This document shows positions 6,419 through 12,852 of a DNA stretch of 15,438 nucleotides, piece after piece. Source of the DNA: an uncultured Oscillibacter sp. (GTDB lineage Bacteria; Bacillota; Clostridia; Oscillospirales; Oscillospiraceae). The stretch's first letter is position 1. Each line of letters opens with the position of its first letter. The translations under genes were made by a program, and so were the position numbers. The notes below the pieces were generated by a model. The model did no database searches. It saw only the letters and a program-made list of their open reading frames with translations, and was not told the DNA's origin. The stretch spans positions 1 through 15,438 of the forward strand of contig CAJTZL010000060.1 of NCBI GenBank assembly GCA_910583695.1, given 5' to 3'.

Positions 6419-7111
6419 TCAGAGCTCTCTCACGGAGACCACCCCGGCTGTGGCCAGGATTTCCTGCTGGAGATGTCCCACGTCCAGGCCCTTGTGAAGC
6501 CGCAGGGTGAAGATGGCGCAGGCGTTGTGCTCCTCGTTGGACTTGGAGTGAATGATTCCCATGTTGAGGATTTTCAGCCCGTGATCCCGGAACTCCTGAA
6601 GCAGCACGTCCATGGTCTTGTTGTCGCCGTACTCCACATAGAGGTTGACCTCCGGGGCGTTTTGCAGCATCCGGTACTCCACCCGGGAGAAAAACAGCTC
6701 CGCAATCAGAATCAGGAAGGTGGCGAAGAGGCCCCCCTCGTAGAAGCCGCCCCCCAGGGTCAGCCCGATGATGGCCGCTGCCCAGAGGCCCGCCGCCGTG
6801 GTCAGGCCCTTCACCCGCTGGCGGCGGGTGACGATGATGGTGCCTGCGCCGATGAAGCCGATGCCCGCCACCACCTGGGCCCCCAGGCGGGCCATGTCGG
6901 TGTACTGGCCCAGGACCAGATACAGGTACTGGCTGGTCAGGGTGGTCATGGCCGCCCCCAGGCAGATCAGAATATGGGTGCGGAAGCCCGCCGGGCGGCG
7001 CTTGTACTCCCGCTCGATGCCGATGACGCCGCCGCAGAGCACCGCCAGGGTCATCCGCAGGGCCACAGACCAGATGGTTACGTCCCGCAGGCCGTCAAAT
7101 AAAGTCAACAT
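6419..7111 (-). CDS. MgtC/SapB family membrane protein (second of a tandem pair)
   Basis: This 230-residue protein is an MgtC/SapB family member. The N-terminal membrane part holds LAVLCGGVIGIEREYKRRPA, GFRTHILICLGAAMTTL, GAQVVAGIGFIGAGTIIV and VKGLTTAAGLWAAAIIGL, all diagnostic. From about residue 150 there is a soluble domain of ACT-like length (VNLYVEYGDNKTMDVLLQEF). Members have been linked to magnesium limitation, acid tolerance and P-type ATPase control; here the role is not shown. AGGAGG lies nine bases before the ATG at 7111. The gene follows its paralogue after 21 bases and a terminator ends the operon. Confidence 0.93.
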   Translation of the reverse strand: MLTLFDGLRDVTIWSVALRMTLAVLCGGVIGIEREYKRRPAGFRTHILICLGAAMTTLTSQYLYLVLGQYTDMARLGAQVVAGIGFIGAGTIIVTRRQRVKGLTTAAGLWAAAIIGLTLGGGFYEGGLFATFLILIAELFFSRVEYRMLQNAPEVNLYVEYGDNKTMDVLLQEFRDHGLKILNMGIIHSKSNEEHNACAIFTLRLHKGLDVGHLQQEILATAGVVSVREL

Positions 7112-7132
7112 TCCGTCTCTCCTCCTGTCCGC

Positions 7133-7858
7133 TTAGATGTCGTGGACGACATACACATCCTCCAGCTCCGAAATGGAGGCCAGAATCTTGGCATGGGTGC
7201 CCGGCCGGTTCATCCGCAGGGAGAAAATGGCGTTGGGATGCTGAGAGGGCGTCTGCTTGCCGTGGTCCACTTCCACCTCGTAGATGGTCACGTCCTTGGC
7301 CTTGATCCGGTTGATGATTTCCGCCACGTTGTCCAGAGACTGGAACTCCACATAGATGTTCATGTTTTTCGCGTTTTCCACAATGAAGAGCTCCACCGCC
7401 GGAAGCAGGTGGACCACCAGGAAGATCAGCAGGAAGGCCAGCCCCACGCACTCGTAGAACCCCGCCCCCACGGCCAGCCCCATGCAGGCTGAGGCCCAGA
7501 GGCCCGCCGCCGTGGTCAGGCCCTTCACCTTCTGCTGGCCTGTCACCAGGATGGTGCCCGCGCCCAGGAAGCCGATGCCGTTGATGACCTGGGCGCCGAA
7601 GCGGCTGACGTCGGTGCGGATGCCGATCTCCGCGGCCTTTTCCGCCCAGACGTGGTGGAGCATATAGGACTCGTACTGGCTCAGCAGCATGGTCAGCGCC
7701 GCCGCCATGCACACCAGCATGTAGGTCCGAAAGCCCGCCGGGCGGTGCTTCCGGGCCCGCTCCAGGCCGATCATGCCGCCGCAGAACATGGCCAGGGTCA
7801 GCCGCAGCAGCACGGAGACCGTGTTGATCTCCCGCAGGTAATCCAATTCGTGTAACAC
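7133..7858 (-). CDS. MgtC/SapB family membrane protein (first of a tandem pair)
   Basis: This 241-residue protein is a paralogue of the next gene. It shares LAMFCGGMIGLERARKHRPA, GFRTYMLVCMAAALTML, GAQVINGIGFLGAGTILV and VKGLTTAAGLWASACMGL, and a C-terminal soluble domain (MNIYVEFQSLDNVAEIINRI). I chose GTG 7858 because GGAG lies nine bases upstream and the resulting start MLHELDYLREINTVSVLLRL aligns with the paralogue's MLTLFDGLRDVTIWSVALRM. The longer reading from GTG 7891 would add 11 residues that include the ribosome binding site. A strong promoter and a structured leader of about 140 bases precede it. Confidence 0.92.
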   Translation of the reverse strand: MLHELDYLREINTVSVLLRLTLAMFCGGMIGLERARKHRPAGFRTYMLVCMAAALTMLLSQYESYMLHHVWAEKAAEIGIRTDVSRFGAQVINGIGFLGAGTILVTGQQKVKGLTTAAGLWASACMGLAVGAGFYECVGLAFLLIFLVVHLLPAVELFIVENAKNMNIYVEFQSLDNVAEIINRIKAKDVTIYEVEVDHGKQTPSQHPNAIFSLRMNRPGTHAKILASISELEDVYVVHDI

Positions 7859-7908
7859 GTCCAGACGCTCCTCTCCAAACACATGCCCCACCCGGGCGTA
7901 AAGAAAAG

Positions 7909-7988
7909 GGAAGGAGCGGCGGGGCCGCTTCTTCCATCACCTGTTCAAAAAGGCCGGAAACGTTTGCGATGTGCCAACCGCCCCGGCC
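7909..7988 (-). promoter_or_regulatory. Structured leader of the mgtC pair, possible attenuator
   Basis: On the minus strand GGCCGG (7988-7983) can pair with CCGGCC (7957-7952), which is followed by U5 (7951-7947), an attenuator-like arrangement with a 25-base loop. Further on, a 12-bp hairpin with one G-U pair (7909-7920 with 7924-7935) lies just before the coding region. The hairpins can be read directly; a regulatory role is inferred. Confidence 0.45.
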
Positions 7989-8003
7989 GCTGAGTTGTAA
8001 ACT

Positions 8004-8032
8004 ATTATAAACAGACCAAAACGTATTGTCAA
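8004..8032 (-). promoter_or_regulatory. Strong promoter of the mgtC pair
   Basis: Both hexamers match the sigma-A consensus exactly on the minus strand: TTGACA (8032-8027) and TATAAT (8009-8004), with a 17-base spacer. It is one of the two promoters in the window with both boxes perfect. Confidence 0.92.
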
Positions 8033-8076
8033 CGTTTTCCGCCGGAAAGAACGGCTTTTCAGCGGGTTTGACAAAT

Positions 8077-8105
8077 AAAAACCGGAGTTTTAGGCGTTTT
8101 GCCGG
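8077..8105 (-). terminator. Weak candidate terminator after the DUF1294 gene
   Basis: On the minus strand CCGG (8105-8102) can pair with CCGG (8085-8082), followed by U5 (8081-8077). The stem is only four pairs around a long loop, so this is doubtful. The gap 8033-8157 shows nothing else clear. Confidence 0.25.
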
Positions 8106-8157
8106 AGAGGAAACGAGGATGGAACGCCCGTCGGTACGCAAACGTTATCCCTGTGGA

Positions 8158-8538
8158 TTACCGGATGACGGCAAAATACAGCCAGAGGCCGAAGGGGATG
8201 AGGATTTGCAGGGCCAGAATCAGCGGCACGCCGAAGCGGAATGCCTTGTGCAGGGTCTTGTGATGAAAGACCCGCATGGCCAGAAGAGCCCCCAGGCTGC
8301 CCCCGGCGGCGGCCAGGAGGAGGAGGTTCTTCTCGGGAACCCGGCGGACGGACTCCTTTTTCTCCTTCCGCTTGGCCTTCCACTTGTCCAGGCCGAAGAC
8401 GCAGAAGGTGACGGCGTTGATCAGTATCAGCCAGACGGCCAGCAGCCCCCAGGGGGAGCCGACGACAACCCAGACAAAGTCGTTATGCTCCTCCGGCGTG
8501 AACATATATTTTTTATCCGCGAGAAGGGCGATGTTCAT
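8158..8538 (-). CDS. DUF1294 family membrane protein
   Basis: This 126-residue protein has the DUF1294 core: LILINAVTFCVFGLDKWKAK, then RRVPEKNLLLLAAAGGSLGA, LLAMRVFHHKT and FRFGVPLILALQILIPFGLW. Three membrane segments are visible, at about residues 32-48, 71-87 and 102-122. Most family members have about 90 residues; here an N-terminal extension of about 30 (MNIALLADKKYMFTPEEHND) precedes the core. GAGGTG lies five bases before the ATG. It lies downstream of psuG on the same strand, separated by two hairpins. The family has no established function. Confidence 0.85.
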   Translation of the reverse strand: MNIALLADKKYMFTPEEHNDFVWVVVGSPWGLLAVWLILINAVTFCVFGLDKWKAKRKEKKESVRRVPEKNLLLLAAAGGSLGALLAMRVFHHKTLHKAFRFGVPLILALQILIPFGLWLYFAVIR

Positions 8539-8587
8539 ATGTACACCTCATTTCGGGGAATGGGACCCCGTCCGAAAATCGGGGCAT

Positions 8588-8609
8588 GGCCTGACCAGGG
8601 GGTCAGGCC
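8588..8609 (-). other. Hairpin upstream of the DUF1294 gene
   Basis: A perfect 9-bp stem GGCCTGACC/GGTCAGGCC closes on AGGG. It has no U run. Next to it three short tracts, CGGGG (8554-8558), CCCCG (8566-8570) and CGGGG (8580-8584), allow two mutually exclusive stems shortly before the ribosome binding site. Confidence 0.5.
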
Positions 8610-8624
8610 CCACAGGGCGGTATA

Positions 8625-8657
8625 AATGGACCGGCTGGGTTTTCCAGCCGGTCCATT
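8625..8657 (-). terminator. Terminator of the psuK-psuG operon
   Basis: A perfect 14-bp stem (AATGGACCGGCTGG and its complement, loop five bases) starts 12 bases after the psuG stop. On the minus strand it is followed by UUAUA-like sequence rather than a long U run, so some read-through into the DUF1294 gene is possible. Confidence 0.8.
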
Positions 8658-8669
8658 CTAGCACAGGGT

Positions 8670-9599
8670 TCAGTTCTTGGCAAGCCCCGCCAGCTCCACC
8701 GCCGTCTTGGCGGCGAGCACAGCGTTGTTGTACACCAGCTGAATGTTGCTGTCCAGGGAGCTGCCGCCGGTGAGCTCCTTGATCTTCGCCAGCAGGAAGG
8801 GCGTGGTCTCCTTGCCGTGGATGCCCTTGGCTTTGGCCTCCTCCACCGCGTCGGAGATGGCCTTTCCGATGACGTCCGCGTCCATGGAGTACTCCTCCGG
8901 GATGGGGTTCGCCACCAGCATGCCGCCCACAAGGCCCATGTCCTGCTTCACATAGAAGGACTTGGCCAGATCGGCGGGGGTGTCGATGCGGTAGTCCACG
9001 CCGAAGCCGCTCTTCCGGGTGTAGAAGGCGGGGAGCTCCTCGGTGCCGAAGCCGATGACGGGGACGCCGTGGGTCTCCAGGTATTCCAGGGTCAGCCCCA
9101 GGTCCAGGATGGACTTGGCTCCGGCGCAGACCACCATGACGGGGGTCCGGGCCAGCTCCTCCAGGTCGGCGGAGATGTCCATGGTGGTCTCGGCTCCCCG
9201 GTGGACGCCGCCGATGCCGCCGGTGGCGAAGACCTGGATGCCCGCCATGTGGGCGATGATCATGGTGGTGGTGACGGTGGTGGCTCCGTCCCGTCCCTGG
9301 GCCACGAGGATGGGGAGATCCCGGCGGCTGGCCTTGGCCACGCCCGCGCCGGTCTTGCCGAGATAATCAATCTCCTCGGGGGAGAGGCCCGCCTTCAGGC
9401 GGCCGCCCAGCACGGCGATGGTGGCGGGGACGGCGCCGTGCTCCCGGATGATGGCCTCCACCTTCAGGGCGGTCTCCACGTTCTGGGGGTAGGGCATGCC
9501 GTGGGAGATGATGGTGGACTCCAGGGCCACCACGGGCTTCCCGGCGGCCAGGGCCTCTTTGACTTCGGGGGCGATGTCCAGATACTTGTTCATGTTCAT
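8670..9599 (-). CDS. psuG: Pseudouridine-5'-phosphate glycosidase
   Basis: This 309-residue protein cleaves pseudouridine 5'-phosphate to uracil and ribose 5-phosphate, breaking a C-C glycosidic bond. All residues known from the E. coli enzyme can be placed, each four positions earlier: Glu27 in VALESTIISHGMPYPQN, Lys89 in GVAKASRRDLP, the metal-binding Asp145 in DISADL, and Lys162 in CAGAKSILD, which forms the Schiff base. The signature ATGGIGGVHRGAETTMD is intact. I chose ATG 9599 because GGAGGT lies seven bases upstream. It follows psuK after 49 bases, the expected partner. The enzyme is cytoplasmic. Identification is secure. Confidence 0.97.
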   Translation of the reverse strand: MNMNKYLDIAPEVKEALAAGKPVVALESTIISHGMPYPQNVETALKVEAIIREHGAVPATIAVLGGRLKAGLSPEEIDYLGKTGAGVAKASRRDLPILVAQGRDGATTVTTTMIIAHMAGIQVFATGGIGGVHRGAETTMDISADLEELARTPVMVVCAGAKSILDLGLTLEYLETHGVPVIGFGTEELPAFYTRKSGFGVDYRIDTPADLAKSFYVKQDMGLVGGMLVANPIPEEYSMDADVIGKAISDAVEEAKAKGIHGKETTPFLLAKIKELTGGSSLDSNIQLVYNNAVLAAKTAVELAGLAKN

Positions 9600-9648
9600 G
9601 ATGATGACCTCCAAAAATATATGAATTTGAGATGGATCGGGGGGCTGG

Positions 9649-10731
9649 TCAGGCGGGGGTCAGGCGGTGCTCCAGAAGCGCCTCGCTGAGGTGCGGGTTG
9701 ATGGTCTCCCTGCTCTCCATGGCGATGGAGGAGGCGGCCAGACCCGCCCGGGCGGTGTCCGCCAGATCCGTGCCCCGGAGATAGGCCCAGGCGATGGCGG
9801 CCATGAAGGCGTCCCCGCAGCCGGTGGCGTTCACCAGCTCCGCCGGGAGGCAGGGCAGCTGCACCCGGCCGCTGCGGTCCGCAGCAAAGACCCCGTCGGC
9901 CCCCAGGGAGATGAACACCCGGCGCAGGCCGGTTTCCAGCAGGGCGTCGGCGGCCCGGTTGAGGCTGGCCTCGTCGGTGATGGGCACGCCGGAGAGGAGC
10001 TCCGCCTCCAGCCGGTTGGGCTTGAGGGTGTGGAGCTTCCCCAGGACGGGCTTGAGCTTCACGGCCTTGGCGGTGGACACCGGGTCGGCGAAGAGGGGGG
10101 CGGCGCAGTTCTCCGCCAGATACGCAATGCTCTCCTCCGGAATGTTGGTGTCGATGACCACCACCTGACTGGCGTCCAGGAGCTTGTGCCGCTGGGCCAG
10201 GGCCTGGGGGGTCAGGTGCCGGTAGATCTCCATATCGCTGACGGCCAGGGCCATGTCCCCGTGCTCGTCGTTGATGAAGAGATAGGTGGAGGTCCGCCCG
10301 CCGGAGATGACGGGGGACTGGGAGATGTCAATGCCCAGCTCTCCGCAGCTGGCGGCCAGCTTCTGGGCGTTCAGGTCGTCCCCGAAGGCCGTCACCAGCC
10401 GGACATCCAGGCCCAGCAGGGCCATGTTGTGGGCGATGTTCCGCCCCACGCCCCCCAGGGAGGAGTGGACCGCGCCGGGGTTGGAGTCCCGGGCCACCAG
10501 GGCCGCCTCCGGGCGGCCCCCGATATCCACGTTGACGCCACCCACCACGGTGACATAGGGGGCGGTCTGGACGATGTAGCCCTTGCCGGTGATATAGCCC
10601 TTTTTCATCAGGTTGGAGATATGCACGGCGACGGAGGAGCGGGTGATTCCCGCCTTGTCCGCCAGCTCCTTCTGGGAGATGAGGGGGTTTTCCTCAATCC
10701 AGTTCAAAAGCTGCCGCTCCCGCTTGGTCAT
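9649..10731 (-). CDS. psuK: Pseudouridine kinase with N-terminal winged helix (HTH-PfkB fusion)
   Basis: This 360-residue protein joins a DNA-binding domain to a PfkB sugar kinase. Residues 1-55 form a winged helix (RQLLNWIEENPLISQKELAD, then ITRSSVAVHISNLMKKGYI). Residues 58-355 are the kinase: VVGGVNVDIGG, LGGVGRNIAHN (92-102), TLKPNRLEAELLSG (235-248) and NATGCGDAF (301-309) with the catalytic Asp307. Next to psuG it most probably phosphorylates pseudouridine to its 5'-phosphate. Such fusions are known (for example E. coli YeiI). GGAGGT lies five bases before ATG 10731. An inverted repeat in its promoter suggests self-regulation. Another nucleoside or sugar substrate is possible, but the neighbour argues for pseudouridine. 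Confidence 0.92.
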   Translation of the reverse strand: MTKRERQLLNWIEENPLISQKELADKAGITRSSVAVHISNLMKKGYITGKGYIVQTAPYVTVVGGVNVDIGGRPEAALVARDSNPGAVHSSLGGVGRNIAHNMALLGLDVRLVTAFGDDLNAQKLAASCGELGIDISQSPVISGGRTSTYLFINDEHGDMALAVSDMEIYRHLTPQALAQRHKLLDASQVVVIDTNIPEESIAYLAENCAAPLFADPVSTAKAVKLKPVLGKLHTLKPNRLEAELLSGVPITDEASLNRAADALLETGLRRVFISLGADGVFAADRSGRVQLPCLPAELVNATGCGDAFMAAIAWAYLRGTDLADTARAGLAASSIAMESRETINPHLSEALLEHRLTPA

Positions 10732-10743
10732 GGCCCACCTCCG

Positions 10744-10781
10744 AATAAGCAAAAATTTAGTTTCTTAATCTGTTGCTTATT
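10744..10781. promoter_or_regulatory. Inverted repeat, candidate operator of psuK-psuG
   Basis: AATAAGCAA (10744-10752) and TTGCTTATT (10773-10781) form a perfect 9-bp inverted repeat with a 20-base spacer. Between them the imperfect palindrome ATTTAGTTTCTTAAT is nearly centred. The right arm overlaps the -10 box, so a bound protein would block transcription. The winged helix of PsuK is the natural candidate. Confidence 0.65.
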
Positions 10782-10806
10782 ATAGCAGAAGTTTGGCCGA
10801 TGTCAA
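10779..10806 (-). promoter_or_regulatory. Promoter of psuK-psuG
   Basis: On the minus strand perfect TTGACA (10806-10801) and TATAAT (10784-10779) boxes are separated by 16 bases. The -10 box overlaps the inverted repeat. Confidence 0.9.
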
Positions 10807-10905
10807 GAGGGTTTTTCAAAAACCGCAGGGAATTTTTGGGGCCGCCCGCTTCCAGAGCGTCTATGCCGCAGGGGCGGCGGCCATTCCGGCCGGGAATACG
10901 ACCGC

Positions 10906-10934
10906 TTGCGGCGGGGCGGGAAATATGGTATCAT
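10906..10934 (+). promoter_or_regulatory. Probable promoter of the small anchored protein gene
   Basis: TTGCGG (10906-10911), a 17-base spacer and TATCAT (10929-10934) precede the gene by about 30 bases. The -10 matches five of six consensus bases; the -35 is weak. Confidence 0.55.
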
Positions 10935-10963
10935 GGAGCCATCAAAAAGAAGGAGGGATTTCC

Positions 10964-11404
10964 ATGAAGCCGAAGCCGGCCGCCCCCCAATGGGCCATTC
11001 TGGTCCTGGGAGCCGGGCTGATGATTTCCCTGATCGCCAACGTCTATCTCCTTCAGCAGAGAAACGCCCCCCTGCCCCATCTGCGGGGCACCTATTGCAC
11101 CGACGCCTCCACCGGCCTGGGAACCTACCTGATGTTCGACGGGGAGAGCCGCTTCTGCCGCTATACCCAGACGGAGGGCGTCCTGGACGACGGGATCTGC
11201 CGGGACCTGGGCGAGGGACGGTATGCCCTCCGCTCCGAGGGAGGCCGGACCTTCTGCGTCCTGCAAAGCCGGGACGGCGTGGAGTTTTTTGACGGGGAGG
11301 AGCTCGACGTTTCCTTTTTCCCGAAGCTGAAAGAATTTGGCGACGCCTATATGCTCTTTGACATCCCCGGCGAATACCCGGACTGGCTGAAGGCCCCGGC
11401 CTGA
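10964..11404 (+). CDS. Small membrane-anchored protein of unknown function
   Basis: I do not recognise this 146-residue protein. Residues 8-30 (WAILVLGAGLMISLIANVYL) form one membrane segment after a short basic start, MKPKPAAPQ. The rest should lie outside the membrane. It begins with LRGTYCTDASTGLGTYLMFD, is rich in Gly, Asp and aromatic residues and has four cysteines, and it looks like a small beta-rich domain. ATG 10964 is supported by AAGGAGGG just upstream; the reading frame is open further up but without a start signal. The gene stands alone, divergent from psuK and followed by its own terminator. Confidence 0.85.
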   Translation: MKPKPAAPQWAILVLGAGLMISLIANVYLLQQRNAPLPHLRGTYCTDASTGLGTYLMFDGESRFCRYTQTEGVLDDGICRDLGEGRYALRSEGGRTFCVLQSRDGVEFFDGEELDVSFFPKLKEFGDAYMLFDIPGEYPDWLKAPA

Positions 11405-11441
11405 AAACGCGCCTCCTCCGCAGCTGCGGGGGAGGCGTTTT
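11404..11441 (+). terminator. Terminator after the small anchored protein gene
   Basis: AAAACGC-G-CCTCCTCCGCA pairs with TGCGGGGGAGGCGTTTT, with a one-base bulge and one G-U pair. It begins at the last base of the stop codon and ends in U4. Confidence 0.8.
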
Positions 11442-11482
11442 GACCGTCCGTCCCCCCTCCGGGGCCGATGGTCCGAGGGCCC

Positions 11483-11511
11483 TGGACGGCGGGGCGCTCT
11501 TTGGGTATACT
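11483..11511 (+). promoter_or_regulatory. Probable promoter of the LytTR operon
   Basis: TGGACG (11483-11488), 17 bases and TATACT (11506-11511). The transcript would start only about 18 bases before the TTG start codon. Confidence 0.6.
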
Positions 11512-11535
11512 GAGGGCAGAGAGGAGGCGGGCGCT

Positions 11536-11973
11536 TTGAAAATTGACGTGACCCTGGACCCGGCGCTGGAGGAGCTGCTGGTAAAGGTGCTTTCCCCGGG
11601 GGAGACGGAGGAGCTCCGGGCCCTCCTGGGGCGGCTGGAAGAGCCCCGGCGGCTGACGGGCTTCCGGGAGGGTTCCGCCGTGCCCCTGGAAGCGGCGGAG
11701 GTCCTGCGCTTCTACGGCGAGGACAAGGAGGTTCGGGCCCAGGCTCTGGACGGGGAAATCTACACCGTCCGCCTCCGGCTCTACGAGCTGGAGGAGCGGC
11801 TGGACCGGAAGACCTTTGTCCGGGTGTCCCACTCGGAAATCGTCAACTGGAAGCGGGTGACGGCCCTGGACCTGAGCCTGTCCGGCACCATCCGGGTGAC
11901 GCTGGAGGGCGGCGTTGTCACCTACGTCTCCCGGCGGTATGTGAAGAAAATTAAGGAGGTGCTGGGGATATGA
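11536..11973 (+). CDS. LytTR-type DNA-binding regulator
   Basis: This 145-residue protein has a LytTR DNA-binding domain in its C-terminal two thirds: VPLEAAEVLRFYGEDKEVRA, then IYTVRLRLYELEERLDRKTF, VRVSHSEIVNWKRVTALD and the final GGVVTYVSRRYVKKIKEVLG. These are the usual LytTR strands and the S-x-x-Y/F-V-K-x-I-K-like ending. There is no receiver domain, so it is a stand-alone regulator with a short N-terminal part (residues 1-45). The start is TTG 11536, eight bases after a perfect AGGAGG. Its stop overlaps the start of the DUF3021 gene (ATGA), the usual partner, which probably modulates it at the membrane. The target promoter is unknown. Confidence 0.92.
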   Translation: MKIDVTLDPALEELLVKVLSPGETEELRALLGRLEEPRRLTGFREGSAVPLEAAEVLRFYGEDKEVRAQALDGEIYTVRLRLYELEERLDRKTFVRVSHSEIVNWKRVTALDLSLSGTIRVTLEGGVVTYVSRRYVKKIKEVLGI

Positions 11974-12797
11974 GCAAGAGCGAGGTCCTGCGGGAGATTC
12001 TCCGGCGGACCCAGGCGGGCTTCCCCTGGGGAATCGCCCTGGTCTACCTGGTGTTTGTGCTGGGAAACGCCTTCATCATCCCCAGGCCGGAGGGCGGGGC
12101 CCTGCTGGTGGTGTCCGAGGTCATGGCGGAGGCCTATGGGAGCCCGGTGACGGCGGCGCTGGTCCAGTTCTTCTGGTCGGGCCTTCTGGGGGCGGCTCTG
12201 AACACCATGGAGGTTCCCTTCCTCCTGGAGCGGCGGACCCTTCTCTGGTCCGGGGCCCATTTTCTGGGGACGGCGGCGGTGTTCTCCCTGGCGGGATGGC
12301 AGTGCCGGTGGTTCCCCACTCGGGAAAGCTGGCTGTGCCTCCTGGGGCTGCTGCTTTTGTGCTATGTGCTGAAATGGTCCGTCCGGTTTCTGGAGTGGCA
12401 GTCCGATGTATGGGCCATTCGGAAATCCTCCGGCCTGAACGGGGCGGATCCGCCCTGGAAAACCCTGGCCCCGTACCTTCTTCTGGCGGCGGCGGTGGAG
12501 CTGCTGCTGCCCCCGGGCCTGCGGCTGGTGGACGCCCGGGATTTCCCGTTGCTGACGGGGGTGTTCTACCCCTTCCTGGTTCTGCCGCTGTTCTGCTTTT
12601 TCAGCGCCTGTCCCCTGGGGACCCGGCTCCGCCGCTGGTGGCTTCTCTACCCGGCGGCGTGCGCGGCGCTGACCCTGCCCTGCGTGTTTTGGTTGTATAA
12701 CTACACGGCCCTGTTTCAGGCGTGGGCGGCGGGAATTGCCGCTCTGGCAGGGGGGCTGCTGGGCACGCTCCTGCGGCGGCTGAAAAAAAAGGAATGA
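11970..12797 (+). CDS. DUF3021 membrane protein with extra C-terminal membrane domain
   Basis: This 275-residue protein begins like DUF3021 partners of LytTR regulators. Residues 1-150 hold four membrane segments, including ALVYLVFVLGNAFIIP, LVQFFWSGLLGAALNTMEVP, LLWSGAHFLGTAAVFSLAG and WLCLLGLLLLCYVLKWSVRF. Usual DUF3021 proteins end near here. After a short hydrophilic link (SSGLNGADPPWKT) there follow about four more segments, at roughly 165-180, 190-210, 222-240 and 243-265, and a basic tail, RRLKKKE. No frameshift is seen, so it is one continuous frame. The second part may be a fused neighbour membrane protein. Its start overlaps the LytTR stop. It probably senses the envelope and controls LytTR, by analogy. 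Confidence 0.82.
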   Translation: MSKSEVLREILRRTQAGFPWGIALVYLVFVLGNAFIIPRPEGGALLVVSEVMAEAYGSPVTAALVQFFWSGLLGAALNTMEVPFLLERRTLLWSGAHFLGTAAVFSLAGWQCRWFPTRESWLCLLGLLLLCYVLKWSVRFLEWQSDVWAIRKSSGLNGADPPWKTLAPYLLLAAAVELLLPPGLRLVDARDFPLLTGVFYPFLVLPLFCFFSACPLGTRLRRWWLLYPAACAALTLPCVFWLYNYTALFQAWAAGIAALAGGLLGTLLRRLKKKE

Positions 12798-12808
12798 TCC
12801 CTGGAACC

Positions 12809-12852
12809 AAACCGCCTCCTTTCCCGTCTAAATGGGAAAAGGAGGCGGTTTT
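12809..12852 (+). terminator. Terminator-like hairpin whose 3' arm is the next gene's ribosome binding site
   Basis: AAACCGCCTCCTTTCCC (12809-12825) pairs with GGGAAAAGGAGGCGGTTT (12834-12851), with one bulged A, and ends in U4 (12849-12852). The same AGGAGG (12840-12845) is the Shine-Dalgarno for the ATG at 12853, seven bases downstream. The hairpin can thus end the LytTR-DUF3021 transcript or, if passed, hide the start site of the lipoprotein gene. Confidence 0.8.

Noticed and set aside
4603..6510. A 635-codon open frame on the plus strand.
   Set aside because: It runs antisense to the symporter gene and its riboswitch. The product is rich in Gly, His, Glu and Asp without any family feature; GC-rich third positions create such frames.
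7095..8141. A 348-codon minus-strand frame overlapping the mgtC pair.
   Set aside because: It reads through the promoter and leader in another frame, with a low-complexity Gly/Arg/His product. I also considered a short leader peptide (EEAAPPLLPF) but saw no convincing ribosome binding site.
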